In this document: piece by piece, positions 45,015 to 55,482 of the stretch
How positions within the stretch are numbered: position 1 is the stretch's first letter
Layout of the letters: every line of letters starts with the position of its first letter
Source of the DNA: Fragilaria crotonensis
Lineage: Eukaryota; Bacillariophyta; Fragilariophyceae; Fragilariales; Fragilariaceae
Reading direction: 5' to 3'
NCBI GenBank assembly: GCA_022925895.1
Contig: JAKSYS010000024.1
Coordinates: 62,001 to 126,000, forward strand
DNA length: 64,000 bases
The notes under the pieces: model-generated
Told to the model about the DNA's origin: nothing
Seen by the model: only the letters and a program-made list of their open reading frames with translations
Database searches by the model: none
Made by a program: the position numbers and the translations under genes

Positions 45015-45841
45015 GAGCATCCCCACTCCCCACCACTGGAGCGAAATCTGAGATATGACCCGATAGGACCATTTGTGTCGACAATTTTGTCCAAAATGCA
45101 GGGCACCGCGTGGGCTCGATACCTCAGATGTTGCGCTCGAGAGGCTCGAAATCTGATTTGGGGCTCGAGAATAGAGCCAAACTGCTGAATTCTCGAGCCG
45201 GGTCCAGATTCTCGCGCCCCTCGTTTTGTCCTATTCGACCCATTCGAATAAAAAATTAACCAATAGAATTTTATCACGGATGCCACATTCACACTGTGAC
45301 TCATGTCAGTTTGTCTGTGATCAGTATGCCAAAAATTGACATCATCTCGGACGAGCACCATAACACCATTGAAACGACGTCGAGGTCAGTAAAAAAAACT
45401 ATGTCATAGTAATAAGCACTTCGGTGGCAAAAAGCAATGAATGTAGTAGTAAATTGAGTGGTATGATTGCAGAGGTACGCATTGCCTGTTCTTTACGTGC
45501 CAGCATCCTTTTCGATGATTTTGTTTCGTAACGATCATGGTATTACATCTATGTACTATATGCTAAGGAATCTGGTACATCACACACATTCGGGACGCAA
45601 CCTCTCGTTTGCCGGTACTGGTAGTACGTCAAGTTCCACATTCTAGTAGCTAGATAACCACAAAATCCGACAGAAAAAGCCGTCTACTAATTTACAGAGC
45701 GGGTGTCAGAATTTCATCGTGCTGCTCGAAAAAATCTGAACGCGGTGCGAGAAAGATACCACCAATATGTCCAAAATAGGTTTCTAAAGGCTTGAGACCA
45801 ATATGTCTGATTCAGATTTCGCTCCAGCGGTGGGGATGCTC
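45015..45841. mobile_element. Harbinger-like non-autonomous element (827 bp)
   Basis: The terminal inverted repeats begin GAGCATCCCCAC at both ends and continue CTGGAGCGAAATCTGA after a 6-bp length difference. Flanks are TGA on the left and TCA on the right, near the TWA duplication expected for PIF/Harbinger. The internal phrase CTTTAGAAACCTATTTTGGA (reverse strand, about 45767-45786) recurs near 51333 in a second element, tying the two together. The minus-strand frame 44786-45361 crosses its border and is not a gene. Confidence 0.65.
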
Positions 45842-46255
45842 TCACTGTTTGTTCTGTGTCGGGTCCCGAGTCGGGGCGAAACGTCCAAAAGTCGATTAGG
45901 CGATCGAACTCATAAAACGTCAGCATTGGTTTTCAGGGGTATCATTCGCACTTCAGACGTCTCACGTCTCACCCATCGCCTCTCACCTGTGTTAATATTA
46001 TTATTCATAATTCATAGTGCATATGAATACTAGTACTCCATAGTAGATAGGCTGTGATCATAAAACATTTGTCAACAAAACCAAGGAGACAAAAACAATG
46101 AAATTGAAATGTGGTCTCACAAAGATGTGGGCAACAGCCTCTCAGCAATGACAACTGATTCCTCATATAAGCCAGATTATTATATCCCTCCTATCTACAC
46201 TACTGTGGAAATAGTGAAAGTGAGGAGAAACAAATCATTTGAGAAGCCAAAATGA
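45842..46255. other. intergenic spacer
   Basis: About 410 bp. From about 46040 the sequence becomes CpG-poor and A/T-rich, continuous in character with the pseudogene that follows. No gene was seen. Confidence 0.3.
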
Positions 46256-46795
46256 TGTCACTCAGTAATCATGATGATGATGCGAACAATGCTGTTCTCA
46301 ACTATGACAAACTCCTCCAAATTGGAGCAATACTTTTTCATACATATACCAAGTTTGAAGAATTTGATATTGACAACATGATCCATTGAGAAGACCCAAA
46401 GATATTTTTTGTGCCCATTCACTGTCCCACAAGCCCCTTGTGGAGCTGTTGGATGGTGCCCTCCCATCAGTTGAATCACACACAATCAGCAGGCGTTGAC
46501 TTTGTCACACCATCTCTCAGTCTCGCCACATCACAAGTCTGCATGACTAATGCAAGGGGACAATTCTCTTTCACCCTGGGAGAATACACTCTCATGGCAT
46601 GGTGTACTTACTATGCAAAAGATGTTCCTAGACTCATGCCAAAAGAAGAACGCCACAGTCTTGGTCAAGTACAATGTCTTGGAACTGTGTGGAATGACTA
46701 TGGGGATTGTGGGATATGGTGACATTGGTCAATCATGTGCCAAATTAGCCCATATCTTCAGGATGCAGGTCATTGCCCTGAAGTGCATCTGAAGT
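46256..46795 (+). pseudogene. D-2-hydroxyacid dehydrogenase pseudogene, copy a
   Basis: Translation in shifting frames gives GVDFVTPSLSLATSQVC-like text, TMGIVGYGDIGQSCAKLAHI and RMQVIALK. This is the NAD-binding fold of D-isomer-specific 2-hydroxyacid dehydrogenases, whose GxGxxG is seen as GYGDIG. Multiple frame changes and stops make it non-functional. Compared with copies b and c, CpG sites are systematically CpA or TpG. It is the only copy retaining the nucleotide-binding loop. Confidence 0.75.
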
Positions 46796-47812
46796 TGTCA
46801 TGGGATGACCCTTTGTGTGATAAGGTATTGCCCACCAGTACATCATACTAGGCACTCCATGGAATCATGCCAGCCACCTACAAGAAATGTGATCACACTA
46901 TCAATCACAGCAATATCTTCTTTGAGGAGAAGGGGTCTACAACTTTATTCATGATCCTGGGACTGACCAGGGGACTCAAACGAAATGTGATTTGATGACA
47001 CAATTGTTGGCATCCTGGTCCCTGAAGCCAATGAGCCAGCCAGATCAAGTGCATTCAAATATCAATGAGGAGAATACAAAGGTCATGGAGACATTTCAGC
47101 TGCCCCTATCCCTCATTGCTCCAGAAGAATATCTTTGAAAAGATACGTAACTGAAGAACATGCTGAGTCTAAGGCCTTTGGTGCCACTTTTAACGGTTGT
47201 TCAAGCTGGCCAGGGCATCGCTTGATACTCCTTCACTGAATGTTATTTTCCCTGCCAATCTGGACCTCCTGCAACATGATTGGTTATGCTTTGGTTTGTC
47301 CTGTAGTAGATTGATGACAAGGTACCATTCATGCACTGTAGCTAAGAAGAAGGTACTTTCCCTCTCAAATTTTTCATTGTCTTCTCTGAAGGAGCTGGCT
47401 GATGTGCTGGTCCTCACAGCGTCGTCCAACTTTGGGTGTCCTCTTGGGCTTGTGAACTTTTAAATTACATCAGTTGTCATCTCGCTCAAATGAATGATAC
47501 CCGCAAAGGGCCTTGCTGGATACAGGCATTGGATACAGGCTTTGTGTGCAGATTCTTTCTTGCAGGATGTTTTCAAGAAACCCAACAACTTGTGAGACTC
47601 ATCCTGTTGGAGCGGTTGCTTCCTGCAATGGCTGTTGGAACCGTTGTGTTGGACGGCGAATTGTACACATAAAGTGAAAGCACTTTTTTTGGTGAACCCC
47701 CCCCCCCCCAGTGGATTTCCTAACACACTTGTCGTTTTACCAACAAACGCTTTCATGCACATCCAATTGTGCACTTGTGGGAGTATCCTCGCTGCAATCC
47801 TCAGCTTGTCAC
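46796..47812. other. decayed sequence, possibly the 3' part of pseudogene copy a
   Basis: About 1 kb, CpG-poor, with frames of up to about 100 aa but none protein-like. 46860-47100 may be the decayed 3' end of the dehydrogenase. A C13 homopolymer lies near 47698-47710. Confidence 0.35.
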
Positions 47813-48592
47813 ATGAAAATCTATGTTAGGGTACGTAGTATCGGTGGTGGGCTTTCGAACGGATTTCGCAAACTGCTGCTGGTCATCATCGCTGTCAATT
47901 TTTCTCGCCTCATACTCTCCGGAAGAGCAGAATTCTCGCGAGCAGCAGGTCTTTTCTCGGATCTCCTTGGCATGGTTGAAGTCACAGGGCTGACGTTTTT
48001 GTGCTTTTTGACACCATATGTTCTAGAAACACGTCTAACTCATTTCATCAATGTCCGCCCCGGAAGTGTCTTTTACTATCCTCTAATTGGAGCCGCAGTC
48101 CTGAGCCTTCTTGGTGTTGTTTTATCTCGAACAGTTCATCCCAATCTTTGGTGTCTCAAGAAGCTGGCGAATGCCATCTCTGGTCCACCTGTCATTTCTG
48201 TCCTTCTCCAGTTCAATCGAGTCTCCACTGTCAGAGCACATGGTAATGGCTTTATGATTGGTCAAGCCGCTCTCACAATCGAGTACTGGCATTTCTGGTT
48301 ACAACTGTTCTGCTTTCTCGGTTATGCCTGTGATCGGCATGTGGAAGAAAGGAATGGCACTTGGTGGGATTCCTTGATGCTAGCAGCCCGATCTACAGCC
48401 TTTATGGGCGACTGGACCCGAGTTTTGATGCACGCTCTTTTCCTCAATGGTATGGATGAGATGGACAGTCACCATGTATTCGACGATCATGACGATGTAA
48501 CGCCAAAGGAGGATGGTGGCAAAGCTGGTGGCGGAACTGCATTAGTGCAGGTCTCGCCAATCAAAAGAAAAACTAGCTTGTCGGTACAATAA
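47813..48592 (+). CDS. multi-pass membrane protein, paralogue 1 (5'-truncated)
   Basis: From the first in-frame ATG at 47813 it gives 259 aa. From residue 10 (SIGGGLSNGFRKLLL) it is almost identical to the gene at 53354-54199. About four to five hydrophobic segments are visible, with LWCLKKLANAISGPPV and IEYWHFWLQLFCFLGYACDRH between and around them, and an acidic C-terminal tail (DDHDD). It lacks the first about 30 residues, including the first hydrophobic segment, of the paralogue, so it may be truncated, use another upstream exon, or be inactive. I do not recognise the family. The 3' flank diverges quickly from that of paralogue 2. Confidence 0.6.
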   Translation: MKIYVRVRSIGGGLSNGFRKLLLVIIAVNFSRLILSGRAEFSRAAGLFSDLLGMVEVTGLTFLCFLTPYVLETRLTHFINVRPGSVFYYPLIGAAVLSLLGVVLSRTVHPNLWCLKKLANAISGPPVISVLLQFNRVSTVRAHGNGFMIGQAALTIEYWHFWLQLFCFLGYACDRHVEERNGTWWDSLMLAARSTAFMGDWTRVLMHALFLNGMDEMDSHHVFDDHDDVTPKEDGGKAGGGTALVQVSPIKRKTSLSVQ

Positions 48593-48945
48593 TGATCTAG
48601 AAGTAATATACATAATAATACATGAAAAAGTTGCATGCCTGAATCTCGTCGGTCGTTTTGCTTGGTATGATCCGCTGAGCAAGAGCGATGGAGAACAAGC
48701 AAAAACAAAGAAGGCAGTTGTTGCCTTGCGCTCCCATCAGTGGTCTCATTTTGCGAAAATTTGGTTTCGCTTCAGTTTTCACATTGCTTGAAACACTTTT
48801 ACCAAAGGCTACTAAACGCAGAAAAAAAGACACACGTCCTTCACGCGTATTGTGATCTGGGACACGGTAGATCTTAAGGCACTCATATTTTCTAGCTAGG
48901 TCCACGGTCTTGCACAACACTCTCCTTCATGGGTGCGTTTGTCAA
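48593..48945. other. 3' flank of paralogue 1
   Basis: About 350 bp, alignable only in patches with 54200-54560 (for example GGAGAACAAGCAAAAACAAAG in both). It shows that the duplicated unit includes this flank. No gene was seen. Confidence 0.45.
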
Positions 48946-49400
48946 AATCCTTTCGCTCGGCGATCGTCACGACGACGCCAATGCTGCTCTCAAATACGGC
49001 AAATTCCCAATTGGAGCAAGACTTCAACGGATTAGAACCAAGTTCAACGAGGACTTCGATATAGACATGCTTCGTCTAGGAATAACAAAAGTGTTTTTCG
49101 CGCTCATCCGTTGTGCCGCAAGCCCTTGTGGAGCTCCTGGATGCGCTACACTCCTGCCTGTGGAATAGGTCCGCACACGATCAGCAGGCATTGACTTTGT
49201 CACATCTCCCGGTCTCGCCACATCGCGAGTCTACATGACAAACGTGAGGGGACGATTCTTATCCGCCATGGCTGGGCAGAATACACTCGCATGGCGTGTA
49301 GCTAGCTGTCATGCGAAGATATTCCTAGACTCATGTCGCAAAAGAAATCCATTGTCTGGGGCGAAACACGATGCCTTGGAATTGCGGACTATGAGTACTA
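48946..49400 (+). pseudogene. D-2-hydroxyacid dehydrogenase pseudogene, copy b
   Basis: It aligns with copies a and c through CACGACGACGCCAATGCTG, ATCAGCAGGCATTGACTTTGT, GGTCTCGCCACATCGCGAG and GCAGAATACACTC. The reading IDFVTSPGLATSRVYM is the region before the NAD-binding fold. It stops matching near 49400, before the nucleotide-binding loop. CpG sites are retained. It is broken by stops and frame changes. Confidence 0.7.
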
Positions 49401-51276
49401 TGCATACGTAGGAGCCTCGACAAAAAGTATAAGAAAGTCTATACAATTTCGTCGTCTGTCCGGCATCCTTAGTTATCCTACCTGCGCGCACAACACACCT
49501 GTCCAACTTTCCATAGATGCCGCCTACCCGATGTTCCCGCCAGTACTACAGTACCAAGCGAGGTACTGGTTCTCGAATGTACAGACCTTGTACTGCAACA
49601 CAAGTACCTCAGACTGTACCAGTGTAACAGTACTGAACTCTACACAAGAAAACGAGTAGAATGTACTGAGACGCGTTTTCTAGTAGTGTTACTGTAGTTA
49701 TACTATCCACTATCCAGTCAGAACTCAACATGGGATAGCTGCAGTATTTGAGCTAGTAGCACTCCCGAAGAATTGCAGGATTCCTATTATATTGGTGGGA
49801 CTTCCATTCCAGTTAAACTTAAAGGAAATTGAACAATGGAGCCAAGAACAGAAAAGAAGGTCAAGTTTTCTTTTATTGAACTTAACATGATTACAGAGGA
49901 ATTGAACTGGCTGATGATTTATCTGTTTGCCAGTTGGAATACTGTATCTGTAATTCACTAGTATGATGTGCTGGTTGATGGGATTGATTCAGTATCATAC
50001 TTACATACATTGTGCGGTTGAAGGTCTCAAATGAAAACTTCCAATTAAATGAATGTTGTGGTGAAGTGCACTCTACAAACTCTCCAATGCAGTAGTAATG
50101 GGAATATCTATAATGAGCATGGCAAAATCATCATAAGAGAAACAAGCAAATCCCAGCATCTGCAGAGATTCATTGTTAAGTATGGGATTCAAGGGATTAT
50201 GAGCAGTAGTTTGCAGCAGAAATTACATATTTGGTCATGATAGTAGTAGCAATGCATTATTACTGTATGAAATCATCTATGTACCCATGATCAGTGGCTG
50301 TATCAGGAATCAGGATGCACCATCACATAGGTCTCACACTGTACCATTACTACTGAATGAAATTATCAATGTAAAATTCTTGGAAGAAATCCAAAAATCT
50401 GTGAATTAGCTATTTGGGTGTTATGGGGAGCTTCTTGCAATAACACAGCCTTGTCCTGATTGTCACAGGTAGTTATTCAACAAATACTAGGCAGCCATGT
50501 CATGCAATGAGATGATGAACTCTTGTTGTACATCATATTACCTATGCAAAACCTTGTTCCTTTTACTGACTTTTCAGTCATGAGGAAGCTCCTATGTGAT
50601 GTTGACAGTTTACCATGTTATCTGACCAAATTAAGGACATGAAGTTCATGCAATGTTTTGCTCACAGTGAAAGAGCTTGTCCTGATGACTAATGCTGGTC
50701 CCAAAACTCTGCTGGGGATAGTGCTGGATGCAGGTGGTGAAGACATTTTCAATGTGATGTGTGTTTGCAGCAGTGAAGAATGGACTATTCACTGACATAA
50801 ATTTGCGATTGCTGGTGATCCAATTCAGTGTCAACTTGCCAGAGCACCATTCAAAAGCTCTCCTCCCGTCCATAATGAATCAAATTTAGCCATAGTAAAC
50901 AATGGAATCCTACTGATGGTACAACTCTAACTGGAATCCTTTGTTCTAATAGTTACAGGAGCCCATTGTCAGGCTTGTATAGTGTATTTTATGCTTCACC
51001 ATTTTTAGGATAAGTTCCATACTACATCAGACATCAGTCTCCAATACTATATGGTATATTGTGTGTGGAGTACTCTACTACAGTAGGAAGTCGCTAGTGC
51101 AACTACTGTACTCAATGTAAAGTTGACTGTACAGTAGAAAAACTAACATTATACGATAGAAGTAGTAGACCAAGTACCTGGTACTCCAGTACTGTGCAAT
51201 AGTCTAAAGTTGCAGTGTCGCGAGTACTCGGTCGTACCTACTCCCAGGAAAAGTATAAGACAAAGAGCTCGAAGTC
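49401..51276. other. intergenic region, CpG-poor block, no gene
   Basis: About 1.9 kb. 49500-49700 is GTAC-rich. 49740-51000 is A/T-rich and CpG-poor, like the tract at 46.0-47.5 kb, and could be another decayed insertion, but no translation is recognisable. 51050-51240 is GTAC-rich again. Confidence 0.35.
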
Positions 51277-51279
51277 TTA

Positions 51280-51778
51280 GAGCATGCACACCGGTAGCGT
51301 CATTTTCTAGCGTCTTTAGAAACTTAAGGTGTCTTTAGAAACCTATTTTGGATATTTCGGAAGTGTCCTATGTGGGTCCTATCCCACACCCGTAACGCTA
51401 TTTTTGGTCAGATTCAAAAACTGGCGCGGACCCGTGCCCATGTTGATTGGTGTCGGTTTTCGTTTTTTGCATCCTTCCCAATATGACATACGGCGCACGA
51501 TCGCGCGATCGATGGAAGCGATCAATCGAAGTGATCAAATAGATGAAATGCTGCAATCGAGCTAATCGAATAGGACATATTTCGACACGCTACAATCTGA
51601 CATTTGGTGACCAAACGCTATTCCAACATCTACATGTAGACGTTGGAATAGCGTTCGGTTAGAAAATTGCGTCGCAAAAGTTACAATGTAGCGTATCAGG
51701 CCCAACTGGTTATAATTTTACGATTTTTCGGTCAGATCTGACCGAAATCAGAAAATAGCGCTACCGGTGTGCATGCTC
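51280..51778. mobile_element. PIF/Harbinger-type MITE (499 bp) with TTA duplication
   Basis: The ends GAGCATGCACACCGGTAGCG (51280-51299) and its exact reverse complement (51759-51778) form a 20-bp perfect terminal inverted repeat. After two mismatches the repeat continues with ATTTTCT. TTA flanks both sides (51277-51279, 51779-51781), the PIF/Harbinger target duplication. Inside is a near-perfect palindrome at 51614-51655 (AACGCTATTCCAAC ... GTTGGAATAGCGTT around TCTACATGTAGA). It has no coding capacity. Confidence 0.9.
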
Positions 51779-51781
51779 TTA

Positions 51782-52680
51782 TATACTTTTCCACGCAATA
51801 CCGCTCGTGATTGCTGTGACTGAGAAATTACGTGCAGTACCACCGCGACAAGATTTGACGAGTACTTCCGGGAGTTCTGAAACCATAAGGTTTTCTTTTA
51901 TACAATTCGTCCTCCGAGCTCGTATAAGCCTACATCTCTTATATTTTACCGGGTTATGTACTAGTACATAGAGGGCACGGTGATAAGTTACTACTACATA
52001 GTATACTGCAGTTAGTTAACTGCAGCAACTAACTGCGGCCAAATTTTGGATAGTTAACTAACTAACTACTTCCACGCTACAGTTAACTAACTAACTACTA
52101 CAACACTGAGTATATACTAACTAACTACTTTTCGACGAGGTAGAAAAGTATTCCGTTGGGGGGTATTAGTAGTAGTACGAGTTAACTGCCAAGGGCGGGA
52201 ATCTAGAAATTAGTGTTCCTGGCTAAGGAGTTGGACACGTAGAGTTTACGTGATTCATCGTTGATTCTTGCGATATATAGGCACAGCCAGTATTGAGTAT
52301 AAACGGTCGATAACGGTAAAATCAACTAGAAGAAATCGAACGTTAAAAGAAGGCATCGAACGAATCTACGGTACAGTCTACCACCACTGAAGCATGGCCA
52401 CATTTAATCACTGTCCACTGCTGTTTCGGTTCATTATCTGTGCTACTGTATTAGTGTTACTGTTGTAGTATATACTACAACTAACTACCCAGATGCAAAT
52501 ATACTGATAACTAGACATGTAGATTTACTAGTATCTGCAGTTAACTTTAACTACGAAATCCAGGGTGCAGCTCAAGTTAACTAACTGCACGTAGCTCCTA
52601 GTATAAAGTTAAAACTTTGGAGGCCTGCGTTGGGGTAGTATGGTTTAAGTATAACTTCACCGTGCCCGTACATAGTACTT
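51782..52680. repeat. TAACTAAC-rich repeat tract and spacer
   Basis: Irregular runs of GTTAACTAACTAACTAC occur at 52005-52135 and again, thinner, at 52480-52615. They mix with TAGTAGTA and GTAC words. No gene was seen. It behaves as a degenerate microsatellite. Confidence 0.6.
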
Positions 52681-53353
52681 CAGTGTGAGGTAGGAACAGC
52701 CTCAGTCATACACAAACTGCTCACAAGATTTTCGTTCCGAAAACACAAATCCCCGAAGCTGTGAAAAGGCTTTTATTTAATATCTCTCTTCGATTCACCG
52801 ATTATGCATACCAGTACGCACGACTACACATCTGGGACTGTCCCACATCCTCTATCATATGAGGAGAATGGCTTTAGAGCTTAGAATAAAGTTCGCACGT
52901 AACATGCATACGAGGAACACTTCTTTCTGTACCCTTGATGTTACACATCATTTGTATCGACTTCATCATACGCCTATGCTACGAGTACAATGCTACATTG
53001 GACATTCCTACTAACAGGTACAAGTACAAGTACCTCGTCCCACTGTCAACGTGAATCTTCTTTCACGCGAAACGCAAATTTTGTTTTAGTATCGATTTTG
53101 TCAGAGTAAACTCGGACAGCCACCATTCATTACGCATGACCACGCATTACCATACCAGATTAAAATGCTGTGAAGAACCAACCTTGTCATACATAGATAC
53201 CGGGAATTCTTTAAAACAAGGATATCCTTCAATAAAGCTCCATTGTACAATGTTGGTAAGAAATTTGTTGTCGAGTGCAGAGATTCATACGCACAAGGAA
53301 GAGAAATGTACCCACTTTAACAGAATATACCACGCCAAACGAGTAGAGCGACC
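52681..53353. other. upstream region of paralogue 2
   Basis: About 670 bp, no gene recognised. GGTACAAGTACAAGTACC lies near 53016. It has no similarity to the upstream region of paralogue 1 that I can see. Confidence 0.35.
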
Positions 53354-54199
53354 ATGATTGTTGCTGATCAGATTGCCAAACGATTCCTCATCATCGGGGT
53401 TGTCCTCGCAGCTGTGTGTCCCCGTATGCCGCATGATAAGCGCTGGAGTATTGGTGGCGGGCTTTCGAACGGATTTCGCAAACTGCTGCTGGCCATCGTC
53501 GCTGTCAATTTTTCTCGCCTCCTTCTTTCCGGAAATGAAGAATTCTCGCGAGCAGCAGGTCTTTTCTCGGATCTCCTTGGCGTGGTTGAAGTCACAGGGC
53601 TGACGTTTTTGTGCTTTTTGACACCATATGTTCTAGAAACACGTCTAACTCATTTCACCAATGTCCGCCCCGGAAGTATCTTTTACTATCCTCTAATTGG
53701 AGCCGCAGTCCTGAGCCTTCTTGGTGTTGTTTTATCTCGAACAGTTCATCCCAATCTTTGGTGTCTCAAGAAGCTGGCGAATGCCATCTCTGGTCCACCT
53801 GTCATTTCTGTCCTTCTCCAGTTCAATCGAGTCTCCACTGCCAGAGCACATGGTAATGGCTTTATGATTGGTCAAGCCGCTCTCACAATCGAGTACTGGC
53901 ATTTCTGGTTACAACTGTTCTGCTTTCTCGGTTATGCCTGTGATCGGCATGTGGAAGAAAGGAATGGCACTTGGTGGGATTCCTTGATGCTAGCAGCCCG
54001 ATCTACAGCCTTTATGGGCGACTGGACCCGAGTTTTGATGCACGCTCTTTTCCTCAATGGTATGGATGAGATGGACAGTCTTCATGTATTCGACGATCAT
54101 GACGATGAAACCCCCGAGGATAGTGGCGAAGCTGGTGGCGAAACTGCGCTAGTGGAAGTCTCTTCGACCAGAAGACTTCTCTCTAGCTTGTCGGCATGA
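53354..54199 (+). CDS. multi-pass membrane protein, paralogue 2
   Basis: A 281-aa intronless frame with ATG at 53354. Hydrophobic segments lie at about residues 10-25 (FLIIGVVLAAVC), 40-57, 73-92 (TGLTFLCFLTPYVLE), 110-127 (YYPLIGAAVLSLLGVVLS) and 185-205 (FWLQLFCFLGYAC). Characteristic phrases are LWCLKKLANAISGPPVISVL and CDRHVEERNGTWWDSLM. The C-terminus is acidic and then Ser-rich. Five or so helices and no recognisable transporter, channel or receptor signature: the family is unknown to me, and a KDEL-receptor or bestrophin assignment is not supported. It is the complete-looking member of a duplicated pair that sits upstream of a dehydrogenase pseudogene in both copies. Confidence 0.7.
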   Translation: MIVADQIAKRFLIIGVVLAAVCPRMPHDKRWSIGGGLSNGFRKLLLAIVAVNFSRLLLSGNEEFSRAAGLFSDLLGVVEVTGLTFLCFLTPYVLETRLTHFTNVRPGSIFYYPLIGAAVLSLLGVVLSRTVHPNLWCLKKLANAISGPPVISVLLQFNRVSTARAHGNGFMIGQAALTIEYWHFWLQLFCFLGYACDRHVEERNGTWWDSLMLAARSTAFMGDWTRVLMHALFLNGMDEMDSLHVFDDHDDETPEDSGEAGGETALVEVSSTRRLLSSLSA

Positions 54200-54589
54200 T
54201 GTTCTTGAAGATGGAGAGATGAAACTTCGTGAGAAGGTTGAATATCTGAGTGGAAGTGTTGTCGTCCTTTGTGCTTGGTATGACCACCTGAGCATTGCGA
54301 TGGAGAACAAGCAAAAACAAAGGTAGTTGTTGCCTTTCACGCGCACGTTGACCCACCAGTCATCTCAGATTACGAAAACTTCTTGCTTCAGTTTTCATAT
54401 CTGCTTTAAGTGCTGTTTACCAAAGGTTTGACGAAGCATAAAAAATAAATAGAAATAAGTAGCAACTCCTACTGTTACAACGTGACCTGGGACAAGGTAG
54501 GCACAACCATCTAGCTAGGTGCACGGACGTGGATCACACTCTCCTTCAGAGGTGCCTTACCAGTTTGCCAAAATCGTACAGAGTATTTC
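54200..54589. other. 3' flank of paralogue 2
   Basis: About 390 bp, patchily similar to 48593-48945. No gene was seen. Confidence 0.4.
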
Positions 54590-54960
54590 TCAGTGATCCT
54601 CACGACGACGCCAATGCTGGTCTTAACTACGGTGAACTTTTACAGATTGGTACAAAGCGATCATATGGACATGCTCCGTCAAGAAGGACCAAACGTGAGG
54701 TTTTGAACACATCCGTTGTCCCGCAGGCCCCCCGTGGAGCTCTTGGACGTGCTCCTGTCGGCTTCATGGGTCCACAACTGATCAGCAGGCATTGACTTCG
54801 TCCCTTCTCCCGGTCTCGTCACGTCACGAGTCTGCATCACAAACGCAACGGGACAATTCTCTTCCACTCTGGCAGAATACACTCTCATGACGTGTAATCA
54901 TCACGACATTCCTATTCTCATGTCGCAAACGAAGGCCAAGGTCTGGGACAAGTATGGTAC
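54590..54960 (+). pseudogene. D-2-hydroxyacid dehydrogenase pseudogene, copy c
   Basis: It shares CACGACGACGCCAATGCTGG, GATCAGCAGGCATTGACTTCG, GGCAGAATACACTCTCATG and ATGTCGCAAACGAAGGCCAAG with copies a and b. It ends after GTCTGGGACAAGTATGG, before the NAD-binding fold. It lies in the same place relative to paralogue 2 as copy b does to paralogue 1, so both derive from one duplicated segment. Confidence 0.7.
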
Positions 54961-55482
54961 CGTTAGTATTGATGTCAAGCATGGCATGTGTTCAAGGCGT
55001 GTGATCACGACCTAGTTTGTCATTCGGCGCTTGGATCAGACTCCTATCCATTCAAGTCTGAGCTGTGCGCTTGTTGAATCGCTCGTTCTTAGGCCACCTG
55101 TGAAGACTATGTAGTCCCGACCACCCCATTGTAGAAAAACTTGATTCATCTGAATAAGTAGATTCTAATTGATGTCCAGGGGGCGAATTGACCGTGAATG
55201 TCATGTACGAGTAGAGTTAGAAGTCGCGCCATCTTAGTGTGGGTTGAGGTTTGGCGTCGGTGTCAAAGCAAGCCAGATGCGTTTCAAGTTCGAACTACCT
55301 TGTGGTAATCAGGACTTGCGCCGGCATGTTTCTCCAAAGACGCTGCCCACTACTAGTACCTGCTTCTCTTTCTAAACTGATGAATACTCCACGCCTACAA
55401 AAGGCTTCGATTTTACTATCAATGTACTACACAAGCCACGATCCGAGCAACTCCCTATTACAATCCCGTCGTTAGGTGTCAT
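54961..55482. other. intergenic spacer
   Basis: About 520 bp between pseudogene copy c and the convergent dehydrogenase gene. No gene was seen. Confidence 0.35.

Noticed and set aside
44786-45361. 191-aa minus-strand frame
   Set aside because: It crosses the terminal inverted repeat of a MITE and includes spacer; there is no domain or codon signal.
47813-48592. Bestrophin or KDEL-receptor identity for the membrane paralogues
   Set aside because: Helix order and key motifs of those families are not visible, so the proteins are left unnamed.
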